The position numbers and the translations under genes are program-made. The notes beneath the pieces are model-generated. The model was not told the origin of the DNA. It ran no database searches and saw only the letters and a program-made list of their open reading frames with translations. Below, piece by piece: positions 51,749 through 62,813 of a stretch of 64,000 bases of DNA. The DNA comes from Chaetoceros tenuissimus (lineage: Eukaryota; Bacillariophyta; Thalassiosirophyceae; Chaetocerotales; Chaetocerotaceae). The stretch spans positions 682,001 to 746,000 of the forward strand of contig BLLK01000046.1 in NCBI GenBank assembly GCA_021927905.1. The letters run 5' to 3'. Within the stretch, counting starts at the first letter, position 1, and every line of letters starts with the position of its first letter.

Positions 51749-52223
51749 TCATAGTACTGCTACAAGTGGCAATCATAGCAACTATCAGTAGTAGGAGCAA
51801 GTAGGAGGGGGGGACGAGCGAAGTGATACTTTAGTACAATCATACTAATATGTGCTAAGGTAATCCTAAGACCCTTTCTACAAGACTTTTACATAATTTC
51901 AACTAACTAAAAGTTTGCAGATGAGTAATAATATTCTTCTATCGAAGTATCAAGAGAATATTTATAAAACTACGAGTATTTTAGTAAATTCCCAAGAGAA
52001 AAACATTGTTTGAGATTTCATCTTAGGTACTCCCCTTTTGAGCAGGGGGCGGCCGCCAATTGTCGGCATCAAGTCTTCTTTACAAGACTGAATGAGATGT
52101 TGGAACGGGCAACCATACCGTAGCAACATTCTACTCCTCTTCCTTCTCTACTCTTATTGAATCCTAATCCAAGCGATAGCGCCTAATCATAAAAAAACAA
52201 AAGCCGAAAGTATCTTAGAAACT
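51749..52223. other. Intergenic region upstream of FEN1
   Basis: About 475 bp. It contains a locally GC-rich GGGCGGCCGCC at 52046-52056, unusual for this sequence, and an imperfect hairpin AGTCTT-CTTTAC-AAGACT near 52070-52090. No coding sequence. Confidence 0.4.
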
Positions 52224-53719
52224 ATGGGAATTAAACAGCTTGCAAAATTACTCGCCGATGAAGCTCCTGAGGTAAGTGCGTTACAAGGTTTCATAGAAAG
52301 GAGGAGATGGAGGATATTACAAAGAAAATGAATTTACGGATTTTATACTAGGAGAAGATACTGGAATTAACCTCTTTTGACATCTGCCGTGATAGTGTAT
52401 CAAAGAAGTGCCTTTGAAGTCTCTTCAAGGAAGAAAAATAGCAATTGATGCATCCATGTCTATCTATCAATTTATGATTGCAGTTCGACAGGGTGGTTCC
52501 AATAACCCTGCAGCGATGCTCACAAATGCAGACGGAGAACCTACATCTCATGTACAAGGTTTCTTCACCCGTACTATTCGTTACATGTCCGAAGGAATCA
52601 AGCCTGTGTATGTATTTGATGGTAAGCCTCCTAATATCAAGAGTGGAGAGCTTGTAAAGAGACGTGAAAAGCGAGAAAAGGCTGAGAAAGAATTAGCTGC
52701 TGCAAAAGAGGCTGGAAACATTGAAGAACAAGATAAGCAAGCAAAGAGGCTTGTAAGAGCTGGAACTAAAGAGAACAATGATTGCAAGAAGCTGCTGGAA
52801 TTGATGGGTATTCCAGTGGTAAATGCACCTTGTGAGGCAGAAGCGGAAGCATCGGCATTGTGCAAGAACGGAGAAGTGTGGGCTGTAGGGACAGAAGATA
52901 TGGTATGTTATTTTTGTTTTTCATACATCACTGGATCATGTAATGACCATCTCTAATCATCACAATCATTGATCTTAGGATGCATTGACTTTTGGTTGCC
53001 CTGTTCTTTTACGTAAAATGACTTTTGCAAAATCTGGAAAAGAGAATATCCAGCAGATGAACTACAAGAAGGCTATCGAAGGATTGAATTTGACTCATGA
53101 TCAATTTGTAGACTTGTGTATTCTTCTTGGGTGTGATTACTGTGATTCCATCAAAGGTATTGGTCCTAAGAAAGCATTGGCATTCATTAGAGAATATGGC
53201 TGCATTGAAAAGATTCTCGAAAATCTAGATCGTAAGAAATTTACCGTTCCTGACGACTGGGTACCAAATGAAAAGAAAGCCAAGGAAGCAGAAGAGAAAG
53301 AGGAAGCAGAATATGACACAGACGAAGAGAAAGAAAAAACCGGCAAGCCAAAGAGTGACGCGGATGAAGAAGATACAGAGGAGGAAGTAGTACCAATATA
53401 TGTGAAAGCTCGTAAGCTTTTCAATGAGCATGAAGTAATCACTAACTTGGATCTCAAATGGAAGGAATGTCAAGTAGAAGCTCTGACCAAATATTTAGTG
53501 GATGAAATGGGTTTCAACCCAGATAGAGTAAAGTCAAATATTGAAAAGCTCCAGAAAGCTCAAAAGGCAAATACAAAGCCACAGTCAAGAATGGATTCTT
53601 TCTTTAAGCCTCTGCCATCAAAGGCTGGAGCAAAGAAACCAGCAAAGGCCACAGTCGGAAGCAAGCGTAAAGCCAATGATACCAAGGGAAAGAAGGGGGC
53701 TTTTTTCAAAAAGCGATAA
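52224..53719 (+). CDS. FEN1: Flap endonuclease 1 (FEN1)
   Basis: Three exons, 52224-52271, 52396-52902 and 52979-53719, all phase 0, give 431 residues. The 16-residue first exon encodes '[16 protein letters not shown]'. The N domain has '[20 protein letters not shown]' and '[18 protein letters not shown]', the I domain '[20 protein letters not shown]' and '[18 protein letters not shown]', including the metal-binding Asp and Glu residues. A PCNA-binding box is present ('[12 protein letters not shown]') and a basic tail follows. About 45 extra acidic residues ('[20 protein letters not shown]') sit between the helix-hairpin-helix and the '[11 protein letters not shown]' block. The enzyme removes 5' flaps in replication and base-excision repair. 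Confidence 0.95.
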
Positions 53720-54169
53720 ACCAAACCAGATTATCTGAGATTTAGTCCGTGATACTACTCGTAAATATGAAATGATTTCGAATGTATAGAGATTGTGAAA
53801 AGTATTGAAATTTTTGTACCTAGCACAATGTCTGCAGCATACTTCAGTAATGATGGTACATAGATCCACATCATACACTTTTGTATCATACAGTGTACAC
53901 TTCTTTCTTTCAAAATGCAACTGAGATGAAACCGATGAATAATCAAATGAAATCATAAATAAAATGTATACAATCACTAGCCTTTTACTGGTATGTAGCT
54001 AGAGAAGATCTACAAAGGACGACGACAACGACGCGATCAAGGTAGATAAATAGAGACATAGAGACCTTGGACGCGATGCAAGAGCGATGATGAGATGGAT
54101 GATCTGTTCCAATATCACATTACATTCCATTCTCTAGTTGAGAGAATAAATACCTCCATACTTTTTACA
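53720..54169. other. Intergenic region
   Basis: 450 bp between FEN1 and the selenoprotein gene. Overlapping minus-strand frames (53618-53977) are low-quality. Nothing recognised. Confidence 0.3.
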
Positions 54170-54760
54170 ATGGTCAGGATAGCTTTGCTATTCACAATTC
54201 TCTCGGCTGCTCACGCATTTGTGAGTCAATCTTCCCTCTTCTTTCCACGCACTGCAACTTCGTTGAACATGATTGATGAGGAATGTCCGGAAATACCTAT
54301 CGAAGCACAACTTGATCCAAAATATGATACAGCAATCATAGCACTAGGGTGATTCTGGCACCCCGACCAGGCATATCAGCTTATGGAAGGGGTAGAAAGA
54401 GTAGTTGTAGGATACACTGGTGGTGTAGAAAAAAATCCCACCTATCAAAAAATCATGGATGCTACAGAGGCCATCCTTATTGAATTCGATCCATCTCGAA
54501 TTTCATATGAAAGCATTTTGAATGAGTGGTCTAAGCAGCATTATCCATTCATGAAACAAAAGTGCCAATATCGCTCTGCAATCTTTGTCAAGAATGCAGA
54601 GGAGAGAGAGATTGCAGAAAAGATTGTGAAGGAGTTGGAAGCAAGTAGCGGAAAAACTGTTTACACAGACATTGAAGATGCAGGTGCATTCTATAGAGCT
54701 GAAGAGTATCACCAAGACTTCTTGAATAAACAGTCTAAAAGCAGAGCTTTCATGTGGTAA
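54170..54760 (+). CDS. msrA: Selenocysteine-containing peptide methionine sulfoxide reductase A (MsrA), plastid-type presequence
   Basis: A reading frame of 197 codons including the final stop, interrupted only by TGA at 54350-54352 (codon 61). The TGA sits exactly where MsrA enzymes have the catalytic cysteine, giving 'AIIALGUFWHPDQAYQ' with U for selenocysteine. Everything after it is a good MsrA: 'VVVGYTGGVEKNPTYQKIMD', 'FDPSRISYESILNEW', 'YRSAIFVKNAEE', 'YHQDFL'. The N-terminus (MVRIALLFTILSAAHAFVSQ) is a signal peptide with an A-H-A-F junction, suggesting plastid import. MsrA reduces oxidised methionine; a Sec form is known in green algae. The usual Glu after the motif is Asp here. A SECIS element must lie downstream of 54760; I could not prove one by eye. 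An intron over the TGA would be only about 22 bp, so it is not likely. Confidence 0.88.
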
Positions 54761-55390
54761 CTATGGCAAAGGAATCCCAAAATTATCAAAAAGTGTAGAG
54801 ACAGTGTGAATGACGGACATATTTCATGATAACAAATATGAAAACTATATCAAGGGAATATGACTCGAACAACAAAGTCAGCATTCTAGATAATTTGAAT
54901 TCAATTTAGGTAAAGTATGCAAGAATTATAACATGATGATAAATTATAAGTTTAATGTTTTGATTAGTTTTGTTTTCTTTTTTACTGCTTGCTAGACTAA
55001 ATCTTTTCCCTAGCTCGCTATACTAAAAAGTAATCCTGTGATGTAACTTTATTCCTTTACAAAAATGTCTGCAGTCCATCTAAGTAGAAAAGTTTCCTGT
55101 GGTATTCTAGAAGGAATAATTTGAAGATGAAATGAAAATAATATTATGTAAAAATGAAAGGGAGTTTGGATTATCTAGCTAGGGAAAGAGCTGGTGATTT
55201 CAAAAAAGACGGCGAAACCCCCTCTGCATAACAACGGTCACTTCTTGTTTACATACTCATTTCAACATTACAACATCAAGTAATACTGCACTATCTACAT
55301 GATAATATCCCTTCATAGAATAAAGCATAGCAATACTTTCCATCAGACCCATCTCCATCCAAGAAGCCTCAGCCCTCCCTCGAAATTGCA
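54761..55390. other. 3' region of the selenoprotein gene and upstream region of the SLC35B gene
   Basis: No coding sequence. It should hold the SECIS element of the MsrA gene. Candidate structured spots are around 54809-54846 (CATATTT and AAATATG can pair) and around 54935-54970 (ATGATGAT...GATTAG), but neither shows a full SECIS core that I can confirm. Confidence 0.4.
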
Positions 55391-57180
55391 ATGGATTTTA
55401 TATCACTTGCACAGTCGACATCGGCAAAGGCCGTACAAAGATTCCTAGAGGAAGATGATGATTTTTCCCACTTGGATGCACAACCTTCGTCTCAGCATGG
55501 TGCAACTGCAAGTATGCACAGCGACTCCATCATAGATATGACGAAGGAAGCTGCTGCATTTTCACCAATAGACGATAATATTGAGAATGCACCTTTCCTT
55601 TCATCATCAGCAGAAGCAGAATTGTTTCTCCTAGCTACAAACTTTTTGCTATGTAAGTAATTATGCTTTGTGATTCTTTGGTAATCGACATGAATGTTGT
55701 ATGAAGATATTTGCTAATATATATTATAAAGATGTTGCAATGATTATAATTATTACAATGATATGCAAGGTATATTTCCCCGAGGCACTTGAACGCTCTA
55801 TATCTGAAGAAAATGGTATGCCAGCGACTCGTACATCGGTATTTAGACGCATCAGCGATGATGAAGAAACAGCAAAAGAGCATCATTACTACAGCTCTGA
55901 TGAAGAAGGAGAAGACGCGAATAAGCAAGAGAAGGGATCATTAATGAAAGAATATAGAGATGATCCTAACGATGCATCGCCTAGAAAAGGAGATTCAGCA
56001 CTCAATGATGTCATGGCATTTGAACAACAAAATACTTCAAAGGGAGAGGTACTCCGTCGTCTTGCGTTTTGTGTCATTATGTTGAATGTAGCATTTGTAA
56101 CTTGGGGGGTACTCCAGGAACGTATGCTTACCAGACGTTACCCTAGATTTACTGGAGAATTTTTCACTTATTCTTATGCATTGGTGTTTACTACTCGATT
56201 TTGGACCATGATTATGAGTGGGTTTCTCATGGTGTACTTGAAGCCCAGAAGGAGTTCATCCACCGTCATTTATGAATATTCTTTTCCAAGTATTTCCAAT
56301 ATGTTGAGTAGTTGGTGTCAGTATGAAGCTCTGAGATATGTATCTTTCCCTGCAGTGACTCTATTCAAGTCATTCAAGCTCGCTCCTGTAATGGCAATGG
56401 GAAAATTCTTAGGAAATAAGCAATGTAAGTACCTTCCACATTTTAGTTTTATTCTTTTGATTTTGCAAGGATATCCACTGACTCTGGCACTACCGCAAAC
56501 ATCGCCGACCAAAATCAAAACCAGATCCTCAGTATGACTACTATGTAGCACTCTGCATCGGAATTGGAATCACAATGTTCATGACATCAACCGACGACCT
56601 TCAAGTTGGATTCGGGTACAACATTTATGATCAAAAAGCATCTGCTACATGGACAGGAATCATGCTTCTTGGACTGTTTCTTTTCTTTGACAGTTTCACC
56701 TCACAATGGCAAAGTAGAATGTTCCAGCGCCACCGTGATTTGTCCATGATTGAGCTCATGTTTGCAACATCAGCATTCAGTTCTCTTTTATCTCTAATCA
56801 CTTTGATCCATTCTGACGAGCTGACACCAGCATTAAATTTTGTATACCGTCACTCTGAGATCCATCTTCACTTCTTTTTGTTTTCCATTTGCGCAACCAT
56901 TGGGCAGCTATTGATTTTCTACACCATCAAAAACTTTGGTGCGGTTGTGTTTACCATCATTATGACTACAAGAGTCCTTGTAAGTATTGCTCTCAGTGTA
57001 TACATGTATGGACATAATGTGAGCGAGGTTGGATTCTTCGGATTGGTTCTTGTCATGTCTGCAGTATGTTATCGTGTCAAGAGAAAAGCACAGGGATCGC
57101 AATTGATTAAGTGGAGAGGAATGGACGATACTAAGGCAGCAGATCTCGTCCAAGAATGGCATGAACATGCAGATATGTAA
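55391..57180 (+). CDS. SLC35B-type nucleotide-sulfate (PAPS) transporter
   Basis: Three exons, 55391-55652, 55732-56424 and 56525-57180, all joined in phase 1, give 536 residues. The splices restore 'LLATNFLLYVAMIIIITMIC' and 'GNKQYPQYDYYVALCIGIGI'. About ten membrane helices follow an acidic, Ser-rich start. Family landmarks are 'TWGVLQERMLTRRYPRFTGE', 'EALRYVSFPAVTLFKSFKLA', 'DSFTSQWQSRMFQRHRDLSM' and 'FGAVVFTIIMTTRVLVSI'. This set is closest to SLC35B2/B3, which import PAPS into the Golgi for sulfation; UDP-sugar transport is an alternative. It lies about 2 kb from a sulfatase, which may be coincidence. Confidence 0.88.
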
Positions 57181-57323
57181 GAATAAATTTTAAATTGGTT
57201 TTGATAACTCTCGGTCTTTAATTTAATTATCGATGTAGAGCTATGTTTTTACATTTTTTGAGTTATGTTACAAATACCTCTTCCCCCAAAGCTGCTCTGG
57301 ATTAAAATAAGAGCAAGATAGGT

Positions 57324-58019
57324 CTATCTTCGACTTAGACTACTGGTTGGCCGGTCGGCAGCACCAAGCTCCACGATTCTTGGAAACTGTTCAAACTTTT
57401 TCTCGTATGACCGTTCGAGCAATCTCTTCTTGACTTTCAAGTCAGATATGGTTGTATTACTGCTATAAGACACACCAGTGGCATTTGAAGATGAGGTTGG
57501 AGAATCTACTATACTAATAGCCGTGTCCGCATGCATGGCGTGTAGTGGACTATTCGGAGGTAAACTATCTAGATCAGTCCCCACCGTTGTGTTCGTCTGA
57601 AATGAAATGTCTTTCAAATGTGTATCTCTCGTTGGAGTATTTCTTTGAGCTGATAAAATCCCCGACTTTGATGATTGTATGCTTATTGGTGAAAGAGATG
57701 GTAATCCTGCAAACTTCTCTTTCTTATTTTTCGTTGGAGTCACAATCTTCTTTTTGTTCATAGGACTAGTTTTCCTTGGAGACGAATCGAATCTATATGC
57801 ATCCCCATCTAAGTCAATGGTGTCATCGTCTACAATATCATACTCATATGTATGGATTTGCCCATGATAATTGTCACTTGTGAATTTATAAAATTCGTAT
57901 AGCTCTTTTCTCAATCGATCTACATTGAAGTAGGCTGCTATATCATCATCTCTTTCATTCAACCAGTTTGTCTTTCTATTTCGTTTCGGCTTTCGCCTGT
58001 GATGCCTTCTACTATTCAT
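57324..58019 (-). CDS. Basic protein of unknown function
   Basis: A single exon of 231 residues, convergent with the transporter. It starts with a very basic stretch ('NSRRHHRRKPKRNRKTNWLN') followed by a more ordered block ('IAAYFNVDRLRKELYEFYKF') and a long Ser/Thr/Pro-rich, probably disordered region. Many Ser-Pro and Thr-Pro sites suggest phosphorylation. A last helix ('SDLKVKKRLLERSYEKKFEQ') ends the protein. A nuclear location is plausible from the basic start. No family recognised. Confidence 0.65.
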   Translation of the reverse strand: MNSRRHHRRKPKRNRKTNWLNERDDDIAAYFNVDRLRKELYEFYKFTSDNYHGQIHTYEYDIVDDDTIDLDGDAYRFDSSPRKTSPMNKKKIVTPTKNKKEKFAGLPSLSPISIQSSKSGILSAQRNTPTRDTHLKDISFQTNTTVGTDLDSLPPNSPLHAMHADTAISIVDSPTSSSNATGVSYSSNTTISDLKVKKRLLERSYEKKFEQFPRIVELGAADRPTSSLSRR

Positions 58020-58480
58020 AGTTCGGAGACCTAACTAAATCCTGTCGAATAAATATTTGTGAAGGGATGGAAGAATCGTGATTTATCAAAGGTGTCCATT
58101 AACGTGGAGATGGCCTTCGTACTGATGCTTTTGGTAATCACGATGTAATTACACACTTCTGAACTAAACCTGGAAAAAAGGAAGAAGAAGCTGAGAGGAT
58201 CGGGGAATCGGAAAACAGTCATTCCCGAAAGAGCTTTTTTGGTATGGGCTATTGTAAAAGAGTGTCAATTTTTGAGATTTGTACAAAATAGCCACGACCG
58301 CGCACCTTTCAATTTGGGAAAAATTCCAAACAGAATTGGATTTGCGAGTCTTCTTCTACGCTGTATGGAAGATTACACAAGTAGTAGTGGTAAAAAGTTC
58401 AAATGGAATAAATACGTATATTGATATTCTTTCTTGATGGATCGAGTAAATTGGAATTTAGATTTTCCCCCATTCCTCAA
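58020..58480. other. Intergenic region
   Basis: About 460 bp. Short frames on both strands lack protein-like features; nothing recognised. Confidence 0.3.
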
Positions 58481-59110
58481 CTAAGGCGCGTTTCCATCTA
58501 TCCATTTGACATTGATCTCGCACCCACTCATTGTTATCATATTGGCTACTGGACACCTTCTCTCAGTATGAATTTCAAGCAAACTTAATTCGTTCTTGGT
58601 TAGACATATTTGGTCTCCCTTTCTATTTTTTGCATAGACCGTAATTTGACCATTGATCGCGGACAGTCTAGCTGGAGCAGAAGGAAATTCGCTATGCTCG
58701 TCTATAGGTAGACAACCTATAGCTCCATCTTGATCCCTATCCCCATGAATATCATATTCTATGCGATCTATAAGCAACCTAGGTACCATATTCCGACCGA
58801 CAAACAAAGCTGTTGCTTGAGTACAACCGATATATGATGCCAGGAGGTATTCAACTGGTTGAGCTGCTAAGTTGGAGCCCCCCATTGACTTTGGTACATC
58901 TGTGACTATTTCATGTTTTGTAGATGTTTTAATTTTTGTGTTTGATGCAGTTCCTGTTCCCACGAGATGATAATTCTTCTTTGATGAAAAAGCTGCTGTC
59001 TTGATGAATGCTCTTCTCGAACCATGACTCACAAAACCTGCTGCACATAAAAGATTTGTTATTCTCCCCATAGAAGTCATAATGAAAAACAAGATAATAT
59101 ATACATTCAT
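58481..59110 (-). CDS. OsmC/Ohr-like protein
   Basis: A single exon of 209 residues; the start may be the ATG at 59110 or one of two ATGs 30 and 39 bases further in. The core has the OsmC signature: 'GGSNLAAQPVEYLLASYIGC' with the first redox Cys, and 'HTERRCPVANMITMSGCEIN' with the second. OsmC/Ohr proteins reduce organic hydroperoxides using this Cys pair, although some relatives have other roles. The N-terminus is hydrophobic then basic ('SRRAFIKTAAFSSKKNYHLV'), as expected for a mitochondrial or plastid import signal. It is convergent with nothing close; the sulfatase follows upstream on the same strand. Confidence 0.82.
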   Translation of the reverse strand: MNVYIILFFIMTSMGRITNLLCAAGFVSHGSRRAFIKTAAFSSKKNYHLVGTGTASNTKIKTSTKHEIVTDVPKSMGGSNLAAQPVEYLLASYIGCTQATALFVGRNMVPRLLIDRIEYDIHGDRDQDGAIGCLPIDEHSEFPSAPARLSAINGQITVYAKNRKGDQICLTKNELSLLEIHTERRCPVANMITMSGCEINVKWIDGNAP

Positions 59111-59256
59111 CAGCTCAGTAAATAATTAACGATTGTTATAAGTAGTATATTGTAATTATGTTGGAAAGATTTGAGTGGATTGATAGAAAGACTATAACAG
59201 TATAGATAACCGTCTAGAAAATGGTCATAAATTCAAATGGTACATAATTTACGACA

Positions 59257-61340
59257 TTACTCTACAATGCTTTGATCTTGACACATTCCGCAGGATTTCG
59301 GACAAAAATCCTGGACTTTCTTTTGGTTACACATGCCTTTCTTCACGAGAGATGCACATGACAATAACTCTGATCTTTTCATCATAAACCCTTCTGAATC
59401 TTCACAACATAGATTACAGGTGAGTGGACAAGCTTCTTTTACAAATTTCCAATCGCATCTTCTGTTCGAATACTTTCTACTAACTCCATCGGTACTAATC
59501 TGGGAGCAAAATCCCCATTTGTATTTTTGTATAGCATCTGGAGAGTCTCTACATTTTGGAGTGTCCCATAGCACTAACTTGGAATCGTCGAAAAAAGAAT
59601 TTGGAATGTTTTTGTCATTGACTTCTACCAAGAGTGCGCTCTTCAATAACGATGTTACATTTTGGTATTCAGGATCATTGTAGAAATTTATAACTTCATC
59701 AGGATCGCGTTTCAAATCAAACAGCCATGGCACTTCCTGCTTTGATAATACTAATTTCAAATCCTGCATTATAGCACTTGCCCATCGTCCTTTTCCTTGT
59801 TTCGCAACATCGAATGCAAATCTAATATGATTGTCACCCAACAATGACCTATCTGTTTCATTATTCAATAGAAACGATGATGCGTCGATTCCATCAAAGT
59901 TTTGTTCAGCGTCATTCACCTCAACGCCCATCATACCTAAAATTGTCGGTGTGAAATCTATGGAAGTGAAGGGCTCTTCAATTACTTTCCCAGCTGGGAT
60001 CTTATTTGGATATCTAATAATATGAGGAATCTTTAGACTACCTTCATATGCTGTTCCTTTATTCATTTTTCCGTGCTCCCACAGCTGGTCGCCATGGTCA
60101 GAAGTGAAGACTATGATAGTGTTGTTGGTAAGATTTTGTTGATCTAAGAATCCTAGCAGCTTCCCAACATTGTCATCAAGTAACTTGACCATTCCAAAAT
60201 ACTCCATCATGTACCGTTGATAGAAATCATCAGTTTCTTTTTCTTTTAAAACCTCATCTGCATCACCTTCTTTAATTGCATTTCCCACCATGGTCCAAAA
60301 TGGAATGGATGGTTCTCCTTTTGCAGCCATGACTGCTGTTTCTGGTAATTGAAAATTCATGTCTTTGTACATGGTATCATAAGGTGGTCTAACATCATTC
60401 GGAGCTGTGCGTAGATAATGCGTGTTAGGACATGCACTATACAAAAGTCATGGGCATTAGAAAAGAGTTCTCACCATGAGGATCAGAAATAGACAGTACC
60501 ATTGCAAAATGATTTTCCCTTCTTATTTGGCGTTTGATAAAGTCTATTCCTCTATCAAATAAAAAGTCGGTGCTGTAATTTTCTTCCATTCGGCCTTCAA
60601 ACATCCCTTCGCTCTTTTTATTATATTCAAACACTTCTACATTCCAATCTACAATGTCGAAAAATTTCCAATGTCCACGATTTACTCTATATTTATTCTC
60701 CACAAAACCAAACTTCCTAGCATTTGATTCTACACCTATTCCAGGCTGAAAGCAGAAGGACAAAAGACATATTAGATATGATTAGCAGTAGAAATGCAGA
60801 AACAGCAACCGAGCCTACCTTTGGTTTTCCATCCAAATGCCATTTGCCTTTTTTGGAAACGGATCAGTGAGATTCAAAAATTGAACATAAAAGTTTCATA
60901 TATTCTTGAAATAAATGCTTACCAAAATACCCAGTATAGTAATCCTTTTTATTTCTGAGGTATTCAGCAAATGTGACGATCGATTCATCCATAGCACCAT
61001 GATTTTGATAGGATTCTCCTGTTTTTGTCGGATATTTCCCAGACATGAAGCTCGCTCTACTAGGAGTACAAAGAGGAGTTACAGTGTAGTAATTTTTAAA
61101 GATTGCGCCTTCGTTTGCCAATCGATCGATGTTTGGAGTGTCAACTTTCGCTCCTTTACCCCACGGAAACGCATGTTTTTCCTCCATTAAGTCTCGGTAG
61201 CAACCAAGTGTTTTGAAGTGATGCTCATCCGTCATAATCATGATGAGATTGGGTTTATCTTCACCAGAAGCATCTTCTGCAAAAGACGTATTGATGCAAA
61301 GAGAAAGAATGCATAGCAGCAGGCTACTCCTCAAAATCAT
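59257..61340 (-). CDS. Secreted sulfatase with C-terminal ShKT repeats
   Basis: Four exons on the minus strand, 61340-60923, 60847-60819, 60745-60475 and 60404-59257, give 621 residues. Exon 2 is only 29 bp and supplies 'GKWHLDGKPK'. The last splice gives 'SISDPHAPNDVRPPYDTMY'. The signal peptide is followed by the catalytic 'LCTPSRASFMSG', where Cys91 would become formylglycine, then 'GKWHLDG' (catalytic Lys and His) and 'FTSDHGDQLWEHGKMNKGTA'. The tail carries two Cys-rich ShKT-type domains ('CDWKFVKEACPLTCNLC' and 'CASLVKKGMCNQKKVQDFCP' then 'KSCGMC'). It should cleave sulfate esters outside the cell or in the secretory pathway; the substrate, perhaps algal sulfated polysaccharide, is unknown. 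Confidence 0.9.
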
Positions 61341-61724
61341 TTTCTCTCCTTATTTCAAAGTCAAGTAGAACTCTTCTTATGAATAATAAGTAAAGAAGAA
61401 AGTCCAAAACAAGGAAAAGGAAAAGTGAGCAAAACATAACGGTTTTTTTACAAAAACAATCAAAACTGGAGTCCCGTTTGCTTGGTTGACATCTGTCAGT
61501 TCGGACGCTTTTTCGCTCACTTTTCCAAACTTAACACGGATCTGCATCTCCGAATTTGACAAGGACAAGGTAAACAACAAAGAAAGAACTAATGTCGTCA
61601 GTGGTTTCTCTTGGCCTACGTAGGTCCAAGTTTGGAATAGAACTTACGTATAGCATACCATACAAATAGTCAATAATCACCAAAAAATACAACAGATCAA
61701 AAGCTGCAAAACTATCAGGGAACC
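61341..61724. other. Divergent promoter region
   Basis: About 380 bp between the sulfatase and the P4H-like gene, including ACTTACGTATAG near 61645. No coding sequence. Confidence 0.3.
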
Positions 61725-62813
61725 ATGCGAGTCATTCATTTGTTCTTCCTCACTTCGTTCGTAACTTTATCATGCAGACTCTCTCCTATCATAACTGCAG
61801 TTGAAGCATTTTCCACAATTAGACGGCACAACTCTGGAAAGAAGGCCCAACATGGTTTGCATTACCTTCCTCCTGCAACCAATCTAGGTTACATTGATAT
61901 TTTGGAGAAAACTGAGGTAGAAGACAGCTTTGGTCCACCGACATATCTTCAGGGCCAAGAAAGCATTTATTCTACTTATCAAAGAATCAGTGTTTCTGAA
62001 AAGAATGTGATAGATTTTAGTCTATCCAAGCTAAGCTCGGCACCTCACATCTACCATTTCAAGGGTTTTTTATCTAATGGGGAGTGCATAGATTTAATGA
62101 ATGCTGCAGAAAATGTAGAACAGACTCAACAAGAAGCTGCAGCAATCATGGACGGTGAATCTCAAGACAATTGTTTGAAAACTGCTTCAGTGCGAAGCAA
62201 ATGTATCGTTTCTTGGTTGAATAATGTTTCCAATGGAAATAGTGATGTGCTGACTATTCCCAGAGAACTTGGTCTTGTAACTGGTAATATCCTCTTGACT
62301 GATGAAGCAAAGAAAAATGGCTGGTGTGAACCTTTACAGCTTGTACATTACATGGGAAATGGAGGTAAATTTGATCTTCACCATGATGGTTTACGTAGAG
62401 GAATCACGGTTCTTTACTATTTGAATGGAGTTGGCAATACTTGGTTTCCTTTTGCAAATGAAAATGATATATTAAGTACAAATGATATTAAAAACAGAAA
62501 TGATGCTCTACAGTTGGTTGAAAAATACGATATGCAACCTGGAACACATGGAGTTCTTGTTGCTGGCAAGAACTCCCAAATATTGAAATCCCATCTTGCG
62601 AATGGAGGCATTGACAAGGAGCACATCATTGAAGTTAACCAAGGGGATGCTGTTGCATTTTATAACTACAAGACTGTGAATGGAGAGGTTGTTCGTGACT
62701 GGAATTCCATTCATGCAGGCTTACCTACTACAGAAGAAGAAGGCGAAAAGTTTATTGCAAATCACTGGATGCATTGCGATGCATTTGACGAAAACTGGAC
62801 CAGACGCTCATAG
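61725..62813 (+). CDS. Prolyl-4-hydroxylase-like 2OG-Fe(II) oxygenase
   Basis: A single exon of 362 residues. The signal-like N-terminus ends 'ITAVEAFSTIRRHNSGKK', with an A-F junction that could direct the protein to the plastid or simply be a signal peptide. The C-terminal half has the P4H fold with intact ligands: His219-x-Asp221 in 'GGKFDLHHDGLRRG', strand 'ITVLYYLNGVG', and a distal 'NSIHAGLPT' followed by 'GEKFIANHWMH'. It may hydroxylate prolines in secreted proteins or act on other substrates. In contrast to the related gene at 42605-44603, the iron site looks complete, so activity is expected. Confidence 0.82.
   Translation: MRVIHLFFLTSFVTLSCRLSPIITAVEAFSTIRRHNSGKKAQHGLHYLPPATNLGYIDILEKTEVEDSFGPPTYLQGQESIYSTYQRISVSEKNVIDFSLSKLSSAPHIYHFKGFLSNGECIDLMNAAENVEQTQQEAAAIMDGESQDNCLKTASVRSKCIVSWLNNVSNGNSDVLTIPRELGLVTGNILLTDEAKKNGWCEPLQLVHYMGNGGKFDLHHDGLRRGITVLYYLNGVGNTWFPFANENDILSTNDIKNRNDALQLVEKYDMQPGTHGVLVAGKNSQILKSHLANGGIDKEHIIEVNQGDAVAFYNYKTVNGEVVRDWNSIHAGLPTTEEEGEKFIANHWMHCDAFDENWTRRS

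Noticed and set aside
54350-54760. MsrA as a pseudogene with a stop codon, or two separate genes
   Set aside because: The only interruption is TGA at the exact catalytic cysteine position and flanking sequence is fully conserved; selenocysteine explains it better. A 22-bp intron would be too short.
54809-54846. SECIS element
   Set aside because: CATATTT/AAATATG can pair, but I could not place the required tandem G-A core and apical A-A together, so it is not listed as a feature.
60405-60444. Sulfatase last exon starting upstream at the TATAG acceptor
   Set aside because: That acceptor puts the exon out of frame; the CACAG acceptor at 60405 gives the expected 'DPHAPNDVRPPYD'.
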